Shown here: positions 1-9,940 of the stretch, piece after piece
How positions within the stretch are numbered: the stretch's first letter is position 1
Layout of the letters: the number at the start of each line of letters is the position of its first letter
NCBI RefSeq assembly: GCF_003479425.1
Contig: NZ_QUHC01000004.1
Location: 1 to 64,000 of the forward strand
Length of the DNA stretch: 64,000 nt
Reading direction: 5' to 3'
Source of the DNA: Odoribacter sp. AF15-53
Lineage (GTDB): Bacteria; Bacteroidota; Bacteroidia; Bacteroidales; Marinifilaceae
Position numbers and translations under genes: made by a program
Notes under the pieces: generated by a model
Database searches by the model: none
The model's input: only the letters and a program-made list of their open reading frames with translations
Told to the model about the DNA's origin: nothing

Positions 1-160
1 TGGAAAATCCGCACTAATTTGCCCCATCTTTTCCAATATAAATAGATCCCTTAAATCCACGGGAAATTGACCCGGTTAATCCCAGGGAAAATGATCAAAT
101 ATTTGTTTTACACGCGCGAGAATACTACCTTATCAGTTAAATAAATAAAAAAACAGATAT

Positions 161-1720
161 ATGCGCAATAAAGCAATAAGCATGAACAAAATTCGTCAAG
201 TATTACGATGTTATGCCCCTGGTAGCGGAACAAGGAGTATCAGTAGCATGTTAAACATGTCCCGCAACACGGTCAAGAAGTATTTACAGGTTTATCAAAA
301 GAGCGGCTTGTCACTTGAAGCAATTCTTTCCATGGATGATTCTTCTCTTTGTAGCCTGTTCCAGGAGAAAGACAAGCCGTTGGAAGAACCGCCCGCCCGT
401 TACAAGGAATTGCAAACGCTCCTCCCTGGCAATGCTAAACGCTTAAAAAAGAAAGGAGTAACTCGCCAGCAACTATTCCAGGAATACCGCTCCAGTCATC
501 CTGACGGTTACGCCCGGAGTCGTTTTTGTAATTATTTTCAAGCTTACCTGGCATTATCTCACCCGGTTGCCCACCTGGAACACAAGGCGGGAGACAAGAT
601 GTTCATTGATTACACCGGGGACAAGCTCGCGCTAGTGAATCGCGACACTGGTCAAACGATACCCGTGGAAGTGTTCGTGTCCATCCTCCCGTGTAGCCAG
701 CTAACTCACGTGGAGGCGGTGATGAGCCAGCGCGAGGAAGATTTGATTCACGCTTGCGAGTCCGCCTTGCTTTTTTACGGGGGAACCCCGGCGGTCATCG
801 TTCCGGACAATTTGAAATCAGCCGTGAACAAGCCGAGTCGTTACGAGGCAGAATTGAACGAGGATTTCGCGGCTTTTGCCGGGCATTACGGGTGCGTTGT
901 TATTCCCGCCAGGGTGCGTAAGCCAAGGGACAAGGCACTCGTGGAGGGAGCGGTCAAGCTCGTTTACCGGGGTATTTACACTCGTCTTGAAGGCCGCGTG
1001 TTTCATGACCTGGAATCTCTCGATGCCGCGATCCGCGTGGCACTCGAGTTACACAACAATAGCCTGTTAACCGGGCGAAGTTATAGCCGTCGTGAACAAC
1101 ACGAGGAAATAGAGCGAGATTGCATGGGATCGCTAAACCCGATCCGTTTTGAACTCAAGCGACGTCACGTGGCAACCGTGCAAAGGAACGGTTACGCGCG
1201 ACTGGAAAGTCATTATTATAGCGTGCCGTACCGCCATATCGGGAAAAAGGTCAACATCCTGTATAATAGCGAGAAAGTGGAGATCTATCTAAAATACGAG
1301 AAAGTCGCGGTTCATCAAAGGGGATACAAGCCGTATGGCTACACCCATGACGTGGATCACCTGGCCCCCGGCCAACGGGTCCCGGTGGACTGGAACCCGG
1401 GAAAGTACCTCTCGGAAGCCGCCTCCATGCACCCGGACGTGGAAGATTACATTCGTCACGTGATCGAGGTGAAAGTTCACCCGGAACAAGCTTGCAAGTC
1501 CTGTCGCTGGATTCTGAATTTCGCTTCACGAGTGGGCGAGAAGAGACTGGTTAACGCTTGCCGGTGGGCTTCCAGCCATGGCTTGTACAATTACCCGGCC
1601 ATAGAAGAAATACTGAAAAACAGGCAAGATGAATTACCCCTGGAAGAAAACGAGGATGATAACGAGCGATCGGGCATGCCCTCGCGCGAGAACATAAGGG
1701 GAAAAGAGTATTATAACTAA
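161..1720 (+). CDS. istA: IS21 family transposase IstA
   Basis: This is the DDE-type transposase that cuts and joins the element ends, working with the IstB ATPase. Of 519 residues, an N-terminal helix-turn-helix (about 25-44, SISSMLNMSRNTVKKYL) probably recognises the end repeats. The catalytic triad of the integrase-like core is visible as D150 (MFIDYTGD), D216 (VPDNLKS) and E262 (KALVEGAV). The length matches the family and the frame is open throughout. The ATG at 161 follows an A-rich stretch; a second in-frame ATG lies eight codons in. istB starts 14 bases after the stop, so the two are probably one transcript. Annotation as IstA is secure; activity is not proven. Confidence 0.95.
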   Translation: MRNKAISMNKIRQVLRCYAPGSGTRSISSMLNMSRNTVKKYLQVYQKSGLSLEAILSMDDSSLCSLFQEKDKPLEEPPARYKELQTLLPGNAKRLKKKGVTRQQLFQEYRSSHPDGYARSRFCNYFQAYLALSHPVAHLEHKAGDKMFIDYTGDKLALVNRDTGQTIPVEVFVSILPCSQLTHVEAVMSQREEDLIHACESALLFYGGTPAVIVPDNLKSAVNKPSRYEAELNEDFAAFAGHYGCVVIPARVRKPRDKALVEGAVKLVYRGIYTRLEGRVFHDLESLDAAIRVALELHNNSLLTGRSYSRREQHEEIERDCMGSLNPIRFELKRRHVATVQRNGYARLESHYYSVPYRHIGKKVNILYNSEKVEIYLKYEKVAVHQRGYKPYGYTHDVDHLAPGQRVPVDWNPGKYLSEAASMHPDVEDYIRHVIEVKVHPEQACKSCRWILNFASRVGEKRLVNACRWASSHGLYNYPAIEEILKNRQDELPLEENEDDNERSGMPSRENIRGKEYYN

Positions 1721-1734
1721 ATATCACGAGAAAA

Positions 1735-2472
1735 ATGGGAATGAATCAAGAAACGCTGGACAAGATGCGCCAGATGCGCCTCCTGGGCATGTACAACGCT
1801 TTTAAAACAAGCATGGAGAGTTTCAAAACGGAATCGATGACAACCGACCAGTTCGTGGCGTGGCTGGTTTCCAACGAGTGGGACGACCGTTGTAACCGGA
1901 TGATAGAAAGATTGATCAAGCAAGCTTCTTTTCGTTACAAGGCATCCCTGGAAGAAGTGGATTATTCCCTGGAACGAGGGCTCGAGCGCAACCTGCTAGA
2001 AAGGCTCGCGGAATTATCTTTCGTCAAGGAATCCAGGGACTTGTTCATCACGGGCAGCTCGGGAACGGGAAAAAGCTACATAGCCACGGCGCCAGGATAT
2101 AGAGTTTGCCAGAAAGGGATGAAAGTACTTCACGCTAACACGGCCAGGTTAATGGGCCAGTTGAAAATGGCTAAAGCGAAAGGTACAATTTTACAAGAAC
2201 TAAAAAAAATAGAACGGGCGGACTTACTGGTGCTGGATGATTTCGGGATACAACCTTTTGATGCCGGGGGAAGAATGAATTTAATGGATATCGTGGAAGA
2301 CCGGCACGGGAAAAAATCAACGCTTATCACTTCACAAGTCCCCGTGAAAGACTGGTACGATATTATCGGGGAAAAAACTATTGCAGATGCCGTCCTGGAT
2401 AGGATTGTTCACCAGGCTATTCGAATTGAATTACACGGGGACTCTATTAGAAAATTGCAAGCTAAAAGATAA
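1735..2472 (+). CDS. istB: IS21 helper ATPase IstB, with a suspicious substitution
   Basis: IstB is the AAA+ ATPase that assembles on target DNA and stimulates IstA. The 245-residue protein has the IstB N-terminal domain, a Walker A motif (GSSGTGKS, about residues 105-112) and a Walker B motif (DLLVLDDFG, about 163-171), and a normal C-terminus ending in basic residues. Directly after the P-loop the sequence reads ATAPGYRVC, where family members usually have a leucine in place of the proline (ALG). A proline in this helix would be expected to disturb nucleotide binding; this is an inference from family knowledge. The gene is otherwise full length, and the stop lies about 150 bases from the element's right end. 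Confidence 0.94.
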   Translation: MGMNQETLDKMRQMRLLGMYNAFKTSMESFKTESMTTDQFVAWLVSNEWDDRCNRMIERLIKQASFRYKASLEEVDYSLERGLERNLLERLAELSFVKESRDLFITGSSGTGKSYIATAPGYRVCQKGMKVLHANTARLMGQLKMAKAKGTILQELKKIERADLLVLDDFGIQPFDAGGRMNLMDIVEDRHGKKSTLITSQVPVKDWYDIIGEKTIADAVLDRIVHQAIRIELHGDSIRKLQAKR

Positions 2473-2580
2473 AATTACTATATTTGTGAATAAAATTTAA
2501 TAATAATAATGGCATACCGGTAGAATTTTATGCGCGCGTACAACGAGATAATTTAGCCGTTTCTGGGAAAAATTTACAGG

Positions 2581-2621
2581 GGGGCAATTTAAGTTGGATT
2601 CTAGGGGGCAATTACATTGGA
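2581..2621. repeat. IS21 right-end transposase-binding repeats
   Basis: Two direct copies, 2581-2598 (GGGGCAATTTAAGTTGGA) and 2605-2621 (GGGGCAATTACATTGGA), lie just inside the right tip. The left end has the same block in inverse orientation at 8-25. Their position and repetition fit IS21 end structure. Confidence 0.7.
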
Positions 2622-2628
2622 ATTTCCA

Positions 2629-3109
2629 TTGGAAATCCATCAAGTTTTTCTTGTTTCATAATGAAAGATATTACAATGTTATTTATTGATATATGAATGC
2701 GAATAGCTTTTAAAAAGATTTGTGATGGATGAAATTTGTCGTAATTTAAAAATTATTATATCTTTGTAGTAGAGAATAAAAAGGTATGCTCATATTCGTG
2801 AGATGCGAGTTGATAGAAAACAGATTACTAACTATTAACTTGGGGTGCGATGAAAAATGTATTTTATTTAGCAAGGCTTGGGAATCAACTTCTGAAAGTT
2901 GTTCGGTTTAATTTCTCATGGAAAAATCTACGGCTGATTTTATTTTGTCTCTGATACGTGACTGACAGGCAAATGTTTAAATACTTTGCCTTGAATTATG
3001 GTACGATTGTAGTTAATATTCAGCGAATTAGCTTTTGTGGTTATACTGAAAAAATGTTTAATCGTTATCAAGTATAATCAATCTACTTTAATTACTAATA
3101 GCAGTATTT
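2629..3109. other. Long leader region upstream of the RHS locus
   Basis: These 481 bases separate the insertion sequence from the first RHS gene. They contain a good promoter (2735-2766), so the RHS transcript would have a leader of over 300 bases. Inside the leader a 34-codon frame, 2850-2954, starts with ATG and encodes a basic then hydrophobic peptide (MKNVFYLARLGN... ending LILFCL), which resembles the leader of an exported receptor. It has no clear ribosome binding site. It may be a leader peptide, a remnant of a lost gene, or chance. The rest of the stretch shows no gene. Confidence 0.4.
2735..2766 (+). promoter_or_regulatory. Bacteroidetes-type promoter for the RHS locus
   Basis: A TTTG at 2735-2738 is followed after 20 bases by TATCTTTG at 2759-2766, matching the primary-sigma consensus of Bacteroidetes (TTTG, 19-21 bases, TAnnTTTG). 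It points at the RHS genes and lies outside the insertion sequence, so the locus does not depend on the element for transcription. Confidence 0.65.
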
Positions 3110-6100
3110 ATGAAAAAAATCATCATGTTATTGTCATTACTTTCGTGTTCAATATATGAAGACTTTGCTCAGAATAAAGTTTCAGATTTTTACGAAAGAA
3201 CCTATCCCCCGATCTTGGAAAGTTGTACAGCTTCTCCTGTAATGGCCCGTCTGTTTTCATACGATGAATTCTCGTTTCGGCATTCAACAGGTCAAGTTGA
3301 TATTCAAATTCCCATTCATGAATTGACAATGAATTATTTATCGATACCAATAGGGATATCTTATAATTCTTCTGGGATCAGAATCCAAGATAATCCCGGA
3401 ATTATCGGTTATGGTTGGTCGTTGAATTGCGGGTTTAAGATCTCTCGCTCTATCAGGGGAAAGGATGATTTAGAATATCCCGTGATTCAAGATAAAGTGA
3501 TAGATTTTTGTAATTCCACGGCTCTTGACGGGGACTACATCAGGCAGCTTACTAGAATAGCCCCTGAAGACTCGTATAATGCCCCGAATGCCTGGGAGGA
3601 TAATAAAATGGACGGGCAATACGATATCTTCAATATAGAACTACCTAATCTAAGTGTTTCATTTATCCTAGAGTATAATAATGGTATTTACTCGGCACGT
3701 CCGATAAACCCAACCCCGTTGTCTATAAAATTGTTGACCAGGCAAAAAGAGGAGACGAGGAAGATTGACGCAACTAAGACATTAACAAGACGATACACGG
3801 TTTTGTATGGAATTGAAGTGACTGATGATAACGGAATTTGTTACAAGTTTGGTGAAACAGAACAACGGGATAGTCGGGATCAGAACAAGTATACCGAATA
3901 CAATAAACCCTCGACTCGTGCTGGTTTGCTAAAAACGGCCTGGATGTTACGGGAAGTAGTTATTGGCACGAATAATATTGTAAGATTCAGTTATAAAGAT
4001 GCTGTTGATTATTTCGATTTTCAACCAACAATTATTACTACTGTAATGCATCAGAATTTTTTGATTCAAGATCCGAATGCGGGCTCGCAAAATGATTTGT
4101 GGATTCTTACTGGTAATCCCAATGCGGCAATCCATGATGAGAATCATATTGAATATAATATGAATTTAGCGTGGATTCGTTACAAGAATAATGGATATGA
4201 AGATGTGCAAGGCACGCTTGAACCCAATTATTTTAAACTTATAAAAAGTATTAGTAATTCGGGGGTTGAAATTGAATTCAATTATGATAGTATACAAAAG
4301 ATCGGTAATCCCGAACTTCCAAGTATCTCTTCCTATTATAGACAAACCCTTTCCAGTCTGAATGTGTTTTCTAAGATTAACAACATTAAGAACGGAAAAA
4401 TTAAAGAAGTTATTTTTTATAATTATGACGGATTTTTGGATAGTTTGTCTATCTCGGGAAATGGGAAATACAAGTTCTCGTATGATCGCAGAGATAAAAA
4501 TTTCTCGATAGACCAGTTTCAAAAAGCGATTGATTGGTGGGGATATTGTAACGGGAAAAATAACGTCTCAAGCCTACCTCGGGATGCTAGCGGGAACAAT
4601 GAGAGTAGAAGAGCTCCTGATACCCTGTTCACCAAAGTAAGGGCTTTGGAAAGGATTGTTTACCCGACTGGCGGGAACGTCAAGATAAATTACGGGACAC
4701 ATATTTTTCAAGATGGTTCATATGGAGGAGGGCTACGGGTTGAATCCTTGGAGACTTTTGATCCCTCTTCAGGCAAGATGATCACGAAAAGGTTCAAGTA
4801 CGAGAATCCGAGGTATTCCGGGATTCCAGTAGGGGTAACAGAGTGTAGTTCTCGATATAGAACACACTTGTATGCTGGTAAAGATATAACGTTAGTGTTT
4901 TCGGTAGGGAATGGACCAAGTTACCATGCCTTTGCTTATGAAGTTGATATAGATGTATGGTCTACTTTCACGTTCCCGGTTGTTTACACTCCTTATACAT
5001 CTTTTAATGCCTGGTACGAGAGAGTCACGGAAGAGAATGAGGAAGGCAAAATTGAATACAAGTTTGAATATTTACCAACAGCATTAGATCCCGAATTCCT
5101 AGATGGAACGATTGATTATACCATGAGTCATCGAGAACCGTCTTTAACAAGCCGGCGCATTTTCAAAAAGAATGAGACCGGTGAATTTGAATTGGTTAGG
5201 TCGGTGGTGAACACGTATACCCGTGATTTCGTATCTTTTTACGAGGTGAACGTGGTAAATTCATATCGAGAAATGTCTACTTACGAGGGAATAAACAGGA
5301 GAGGCTCGTACGAGGATTTATCCGAATTGAATTTTTCGTTATACCCTTCACGTGTTATGCGAACTTTGGCTATCGGACAAGTTTCTCTCAAGAAGGTGCA
5401 AGAAACATCGTATTTTCAAAATGATAGTACCTCGATTATCACGAATTATCTTTACGACAGGGAGCGTCCATATAATTTAGTATTTAAAACTGTACTTCCT
5501 AAAGATCGTGATCTTATCACTCAAAAATACTATTACAATAACAACCAGCTTCCAGAAAACAAGGGTATTAACGCATCAGATCACGGGCTAGGTAATTGTA
5601 CAACACATAAAACGACCGTGATCCAGCAGGAGACACGTCGGAATAACAAGCTTGTCAGTAGTAGTTTGACTTATTTCAAAGGTGTTATTAATTCTGCCTT
5701 GAAAGTACCTAAAGAAAAATATTACGCTGGACCGGATGGCGTGATGGAAAAGAGAGAAGAGTATCCCAGGTATGACGAGTACGGGAATCCCGTGGAAATC
5801 GTTAAAGATAAACATTCAACCATGGTGAGGCTTTGGAGTTACCAGGGGATGTATCCCGTGGCCGAGATAAGAAACGCGACATATCAACAAGTCGAGAACG
5901 CGTTGGGAACTCTCGCTGAGACATTACCGGGAGGATGGTTGTCGGATCAGGTTTGGGTAACGTTGAATAGTAATTTAAGATCCTCGGTATATCTTAAAAA
6001 CGCTCTTGTTACAACATATAAATACAAACCTTTAGTCGGGATAATTGAAATGATCGATCCCCGGGGAAAATCCACGTATTATGATTATGACGTGCACGGA

Positions 6101-6184
6101 CGTCTAAAAGAAATCTACATAATAGAAGGTGGCATCAAAAAATTACTCCAGGAGAACGAGTACAAGTATTATAACGAAAAATGA
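3110..6184 (+). CDS. Exported RHS/YD-repeat shell protein, first component
   Basis: The 1024-residue product has a signal peptide (MKKIIMLLSLLSCSIYEDFAQ) and a beta-rich N-terminal half. That half has features of the Bacteroidota proteins that precede RHS toxins, such as IPIGISYNSSGIRIQ and GYGWSLNCG. YD-repeat sequence appears toward the end (STYYDYDVHGRLKEIY). In known RHS and TcB/TcC systems such proteins build a hollow shell round a toxin tip. Here the shell appears split between this gene and the next, which starts six bases after the stop, so the two are probably co-translated partners. Codon use and A+T richness match the second gene. No catalytic domain is visible. The export route is unknown. 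Confidence 0.8.
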   Translation: MKKIIMLLSLLSCSIYEDFAQNKVSDFYERTYPPILESCTASPVMARLFSYDEFSFRHSTGQVDIQIPIHELTMNYLSIPIGISYNSSGIRIQDNPGIIGYGWSLNCGFKISRSIRGKDDLEYPVIQDKVIDFCNSTALDGDYIRQLTRIAPEDSYNAPNAWEDNKMDGQYDIFNIELPNLSVSFILEYNNGIYSARPINPTPLSIKLLTRQKEETRKIDATKTLTRRYTVLYGIEVTDDNGICYKFGETEQRDSRDQNKYTEYNKPSTRAGLLKTAWMLREVVIGTNNIVRFSYKDAVDYFDFQPTIITTVMHQNFLIQDPNAGSQNDLWILTGNPNAAIHDENHIEYNMNLAWIRYKNNGYEDVQGTLEPNYFKLIKSISNSGVEIEFNYDSIQKIGNPELPSISSYYRQTLSSLNVFSKINNIKNGKIKEVIFYNYDGFLDSLSISGNGKYKFSYDRRDKNFSIDQFQKAIDWWGYCNGKNNVSSLPRDASGNNESRRAPDTLFTKVRALERIVYPTGGNVKINYGTHIFQDGSYGGGLRVESLETFDPSSGKMITKRFKYENPRYSGIPVGVTECSSRYRTHLYAGKDITLVFSVGNGPSYHAFAYEVDIDVWSTFTFPVVYTPYTSFNAWYERVTEENEEGKIEYKFEYLPTALDPEFLDGTIDYTMSHREPSLTSRRIFKKNETGEFELVRSVVNTYTRDFVSFYEVNVVNSYREMSTYEGINRRGSYEDLSELNFSLYPSRVMRTLAIGQVSLKKVQETSYFQNDSTSIITNYLYDRERPYNLVFKTVLPKDRDLITQKYYYNNNQLPENKGINASDHGLGNCTTHKTTVIQQETRRNNKLVSSSLTYFKGVINSALKVPKEKYYAGPDGVMEKREEYPRYDEYGNPVEIVKDKHSTMVRLWSYQGMYPVAEIRNATYQQVENALGTLAETLPGGWLSDQVWVTLNSNLRSSVYLKNALVTTYKYKPLVGIIEMIDPRGKSTYYDYDVHGRLKEIYIIEGGIKKLLQENEYKYYNEK

Positions 6185-6190
6185 TGAATT

Positions 6191-9100
6191 ATGAACGGAA
6201 TAAGAATAATATTGATTAGTTTGTTGATAATGTTCTTCTTCTTTTTGGAAGTACGTGGTAATCAAGCTGGTTTTCCAACACGAGGTGAACCCGATGAAGG
6301 AATGATACTTTGCGAGAATAATAATTTAAATGATGAGACACCCACGTATGATTATCATTTACAAAACGATGTCGTGGTTCTGGTGTTCAAGGCGGTATGG
6401 TGTGGGCAATGTCGAATGTTGGAATTGACGATATTGAAAGAATTGGAATTGTATTTTCAAGAAGATCCTGTAAGTTTTATCTATATTGATATTGATTCTT
6501 TACCGGAGGTTGCCGAATTTTATGAAGTAACAAGTTTGCCTTTCATGGCATTTTACAAGAACGGGGAATTAAAGGAGAGTACTGGGCTTAAACCAAAGGA
6601 AGCTATTCGACAGATTATACTGGAATTACTTCAAAAAACTTATATTCCCCCGTTGGCTCCTGTTCTTGAAAATTACACGCTTACCCGTGATTATCAATAT
6701 ATGTCCGGGAGTCAATATCTTGAAACCATGCAATACGTTGACGGTTTGGGACGTGAACTCTTGACACTTACCAAGGGTATTACCCCGGGTAAGCGAGATC
6801 TCGTGAGCTTGATCGAGTATGATAATTTAGGACGAAAATATAGAACATGGCTGCCGGGTATGCTAACTACTACACGGGGAGGAATTCATCTGGATAGCTT
6901 GAAAAATTCCATGATTTCATCCGAACTTCACGGTCGAGATGCGAATCCCTATTTAGAAATAAGGTACGAACCTTTTTCCATGGAACGGGAATCGAAAGTT
7001 TACAATGCTGGCGAGAGTTGGTATAGTCACGATAAGGCTATCGTTACCGAGCGTTACTTGAATAGTATTTCTTACACGTGTCCTTTTTATCATCTTACTT
7101 TTTCCGGATCTACTTACGTGATAAACAGGAATGGGGATTATCCGGCCCGAGAATTGTTAGTGACGAAAACTCTAGATGAAGACGGGAATATTTCTTTAGA
7201 GTTTACCGACAAGATGGGACAACTGGTAATGACCCGTGGAGTAAATGGCGAGAAAAGTTATGACACGTATTATATCTACGATAATATCGGGAATTTATGC
7301 GTGGTGTTACCTCCCAAGGCCACGCTTGCTCTCGGGACGAATGGTTCATGGAATGAAGCGGATTTTAACGTGCGTGGTTTGTGTTACTTGTACAAGTATG
7401 ATTCGAGAAATCGATGTATTGCTAAAAAGTTACCGGGGATTGATTGGGTACTGAATGTTTACGATTGTATGGACCGGATCGTGATGACTCAAGACGGGAA
7501 TCTTAGAAAAGAACGTAAATGGTTTTATTACGTGTATGACGGATTGGACCGTTTGATAAAACAAAATATCGTCTCGAATACAAGCAATTTATCAAGAGAT
7601 AGTATTCAATCGTTATATGATAGATGGTTAGATAACACATTTCCCACGTTAGATGTAGACAAACCACTTCAGGGGAGTATCTTCACAGTTTATGCCAAGC
7701 TACACGAAATAGGGTATGATAGTTATGACGGTTTGTCCTCCGGAGGGGAACTTGCATTTCAACCGGTGAGTAATATCGTGCTCGCGAAAGAGATTCAAGT
7801 CAAGGGGCTTGTGACACGAGTGAAGTTGTATGTTCTGGATGACAAGTTGGGAACAGCCACTCCCAATCACTTGGAGAAGGCGTATTATTATGACGATAAG
7901 GCCCGTGTTGTTCAAGTCGTGACAAGAAACAAGTATGGTCGGGTAAGCCGTGAAAGCTACAAGTACGATTTCAAGGGCAATATTCTTGCCCGCCACGAAT
8001 ATCACGAGACAAGTTCTTCCCGGGGAGATTCTCTCCTTGTTACATTTACTTATGATCACGCTTCACGTTTGAAATCTTCTACCGCACGTTTAAACGGTGG
8101 TTTACCTGCAATCACGACCTACTCCTATGATGATTTGGGACAAATGATAATGAAAAAATTTGGAAACGGGGCTAATGCTATAAATCAAACCATGAAATAC
8201 AATATCCGGGGATGGCTAGAGAAGTTATCGAGTGAAGTATTTGAAATGCAACTACGGTATAACACGCCTTTATTAGCGGGAACAAAAGCAAGTTACTCCG
8301 GTAATATCACTGAATGGGAATGGGTTCAAAAAACGGGACAGGCTGATAGAGCTAACACGTATACTTTTAGCTACGATTCATTATACCGCTTGAACGAGAC
8401 AAGGCAATATATTGCCGGGATCTTGAACGACCAATATGTTGAAAAGGGTATCCAGTATGATGAAAATGGTAATATATTGACAATGCAGCGTACCGCTAAC
8501 GGTAACCTTGTGGACAATCTCTCGTACGTGTATTCCGGAAACCAGTTGGCAAGCTTGAAAGAGAGTTCGCGTACTTCTCCCGTGGGAGACATTTATTTGC
8601 CGGGCAGTACTTTAAACGGAACGTACACTTACGATGAAAACGGGAACATGGTTTCAGACAGTCGGAGGGCTTTGAAGTTAGAATATAATTGCTTAAATTT
8701 GTTGAAAGATGTCAAGACCTCTAGCGGGGAGTTGAAAGCGAGATATCGTTACCTTGCTGATGGAACAAAATTAGAAGTACGTGATAACAACGAGATAAAT
8801 GGTTTTGATTATCTGGGTTCTTTGACATACAAGAAAAGTAGCATGGGTTTACAATTAGAGTCTGCGAGTTTTGGTGAGGGGGAGATTCGAGCAAATGTTT
8901 CAAATGGTGTTGGAAATGAAGTGAATTATTTCTTGACGGATCATTTGGGAAGTGTTAGGGTGATAGTTGATGGAAATGGAGTGGTGAAAGAGCGGAATGA
9001 TTATTACTCGTTCGGCGCGCGGCATTCAAGAGATGATTACCCGCAACAAGTAAATAGTCGGTACAAGTATAACGGGAAGGAGGAACAGGTGACGGGAGGT

Positions 9101-9937
9101 TTGGAGTATCTGGATTACGGCGCGAGAATGTATGATCGTGGTTTGGGGAAGTGGTTCGGGACTGATCCGCATACAGAGAGTTACTATGCCTTGTCTCCAT
9201 ACACTTATGTTGGTAATAATCCTATTAAATGTATTGATCCTGATGGCAGAATTATACGTTTGGCCAATAATTATGTAGGTGGAATGGAAAATATAGCTAA
9301 AATAGTAGCTACAAGTTTAGGTCGTCAGGTGATGAGCCATTTGATAGGCCAGAGAGAAACATATACATTAAACTCTACATTTTGGAGTTCAAGTAGTTCT
9401 TATAATCCCCAAAATAGAGATGTAAATTATGTTGGAAATCCTTGGTATCCTGAAATTCCTTATGATGGTGGAGCTTTAAACTCGATGATAGCAATGGGAC
9501 ACGAATCTTTTCATGCATTTGACCATAGTAATAACGTGTTCAATTCTACTAATGCGGGATACTATAAAGATATTGTAGAACCTCGTGCTGTAAGCTTTGC
9601 CAATTATTTACGAAGTGCGTATTCATTATTGCCATTGAGAGAACAATATGGCAACATAAAAGCAAATTTTCACCAATTTGCGGGAAATGAAAAAATATCG
9701 AATTTTACGACACTTGGCAGTAATTCAGATAAAACAAGTTATGGATTTAGTTACACGAAAACTACAGTAATTGTAGAAAGTTATAAGAAAGGTTTTTTGG
9801 GTATAAAAGTACCTGATAAAACAAGAACGGTAAATACAACTCACTATATGACTATTTCTAGAAATAGAAATAATGATGTCTCTTTTCAGTTATATAATAA
9901 TGAAGACGAATATAAAAACGCAACATCTAATTGGTAG
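6191..9937 (+). CDS. Thioredoxin-RHS polymorphic toxin with HExxH metallopeptidase tip
   Basis: The 1248-residue protein has four parts. Residues 1-23 are a signal peptide or anchor. Residues about 55-150 form a thioredoxin-like domain with active site WCGQC (C71, C74) and the cis-proline segment TSLPF. From about 155 comes a DUF6443-like segment and a long series of YD/RHS repeats, ending in the RHS core-associated signature (FLTDHLGSVR, then EYLDYGARMYD, NPIKCIDPDG at about 1010-1020). The last 229 residues are a variable tip containing HESFH (H1104, E1105, H1108) and a candidate third zinc ligand E1130 in VEPRAV. This resembles zincin toxins of the M91/NleD type, although the family assignment is inference. 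The tip is visibly more A+T-rich than the core, as expected for exchangeable toxin ends. An immunity candidate begins three bases after the stop. Confidence 0.85.
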   Translation: MNGIRIILISLLIMFFFFLEVRGNQAGFPTRGEPDEGMILCENNNLNDETPTYDYHLQNDVVVLVFKAVWCGQCRMLELTILKELELYFQEDPVSFIYIDIDSLPEVAEFYEVTSLPFMAFYKNGELKESTGLKPKEAIRQIILELLQKTYIPPLAPVLENYTLTRDYQYMSGSQYLETMQYVDGLGRELLTLTKGITPGKRDLVSLIEYDNLGRKYRTWLPGMLTTTRGGIHLDSLKNSMISSELHGRDANPYLEIRYEPFSMERESKVYNAGESWYSHDKAIVTERYLNSISYTCPFYHLTFSGSTYVINRNGDYPARELLVTKTLDEDGNISLEFTDKMGQLVMTRGVNGEKSYDTYYIYDNIGNLCVVLPPKATLALGTNGSWNEADFNVRGLCYLYKYDSRNRCIAKKLPGIDWVLNVYDCMDRIVMTQDGNLRKERKWFYYVYDGLDRLIKQNIVSNTSNLSRDSIQSLYDRWLDNTFPTLDVDKPLQGSIFTVYAKLHEIGYDSYDGLSSGGELAFQPVSNIVLAKEIQVKGLVTRVKLYVLDDKLGTATPNHLEKAYYYDDKARVVQVVTRNKYGRVSRESYKYDFKGNILARHEYHETSSSRGDSLLVTFTYDHASRLKSSTARLNGGLPAITTYSYDDLGQMIMKKFGNGANAINQTMKYNIRGWLEKLSSEVFEMQLRYNTPLLAGTKASYSGNITEWEWVQKTGQADRANTYTFSYDSLYRLNETRQYIAGILNDQYVEKGIQYDENGNILTMQRTANGNLVDNLSYVYSGNQLASLKESSRTSPVGDIYLPGSTLNGTYTYDENGNMVSDSRRALKLEYNCLNLLKDVKTSSGELKARYRYLADGTKLEVRDNNEINGFDYLGSLTYKKSSMGLQLESASFGEGEIRANVSNGVGNEVNYFLTDHLGSVRVIVDGNGVVKERNDYYSFGARHSRDDYPQQVNSRYKYNGKEEQVTGGLEYLDYGARMYDRGLGKWFGTDPHTESYYALSPYTYVGNNPIKCIDPDGRIIRLANNYVGGMENIAKIVATSLGRQVMSHLIGQRETYTLNSTFWSSSSSYNPQNRDVNYVGNPWYPEIPYDGGALNSMIAMGHESFHAFDHSNNVFNSTNAGYYKDIVEPRAVSFANYLRSAYSLLPLREQYGNIKANFHQFAGNEKISNFTTLGSNSDKTSYGFSYTKTTVIVESYKKGFLGIKVPDKTRTVNTTHYMTISRNRNNDVSFQLYNNEDEYKNATSNW

Positions 9938-9940
9938 ATT

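Larger units (their letters stand above)
1..2628 (+). mobile_element. IS21-family insertion sequence (complete)
   Basis: The element holds istA and istB in the order and spacing usual for IS21. The left end begins TGGAAAATCC and the right end finishes GGAATTTCCA, so the tips are imperfect inverted repeats. Inside each tip is a related block: positions 8-25 on the left, in inverse orientation to 2581-2598 and 2605-2621 on the right, all built on GGGGCAA-TT. IS21 elements carry such multiple end repeats as transposase-binding sites. The left tip coincides with base 1, so the flanking target duplication cannot be checked and the true end could lie a few bases outside. IstB carries a suspicious proline next to its P-loop, so the copy may no longer be active. 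Confidence 0.88.

Noticed and set aside
2850..3079. Longer gene made by reading through the stop at 2952-2954
   Set aside because: The frame continues after the stop for a further run, but neither part has a recognisable domain or a ribosome binding site.
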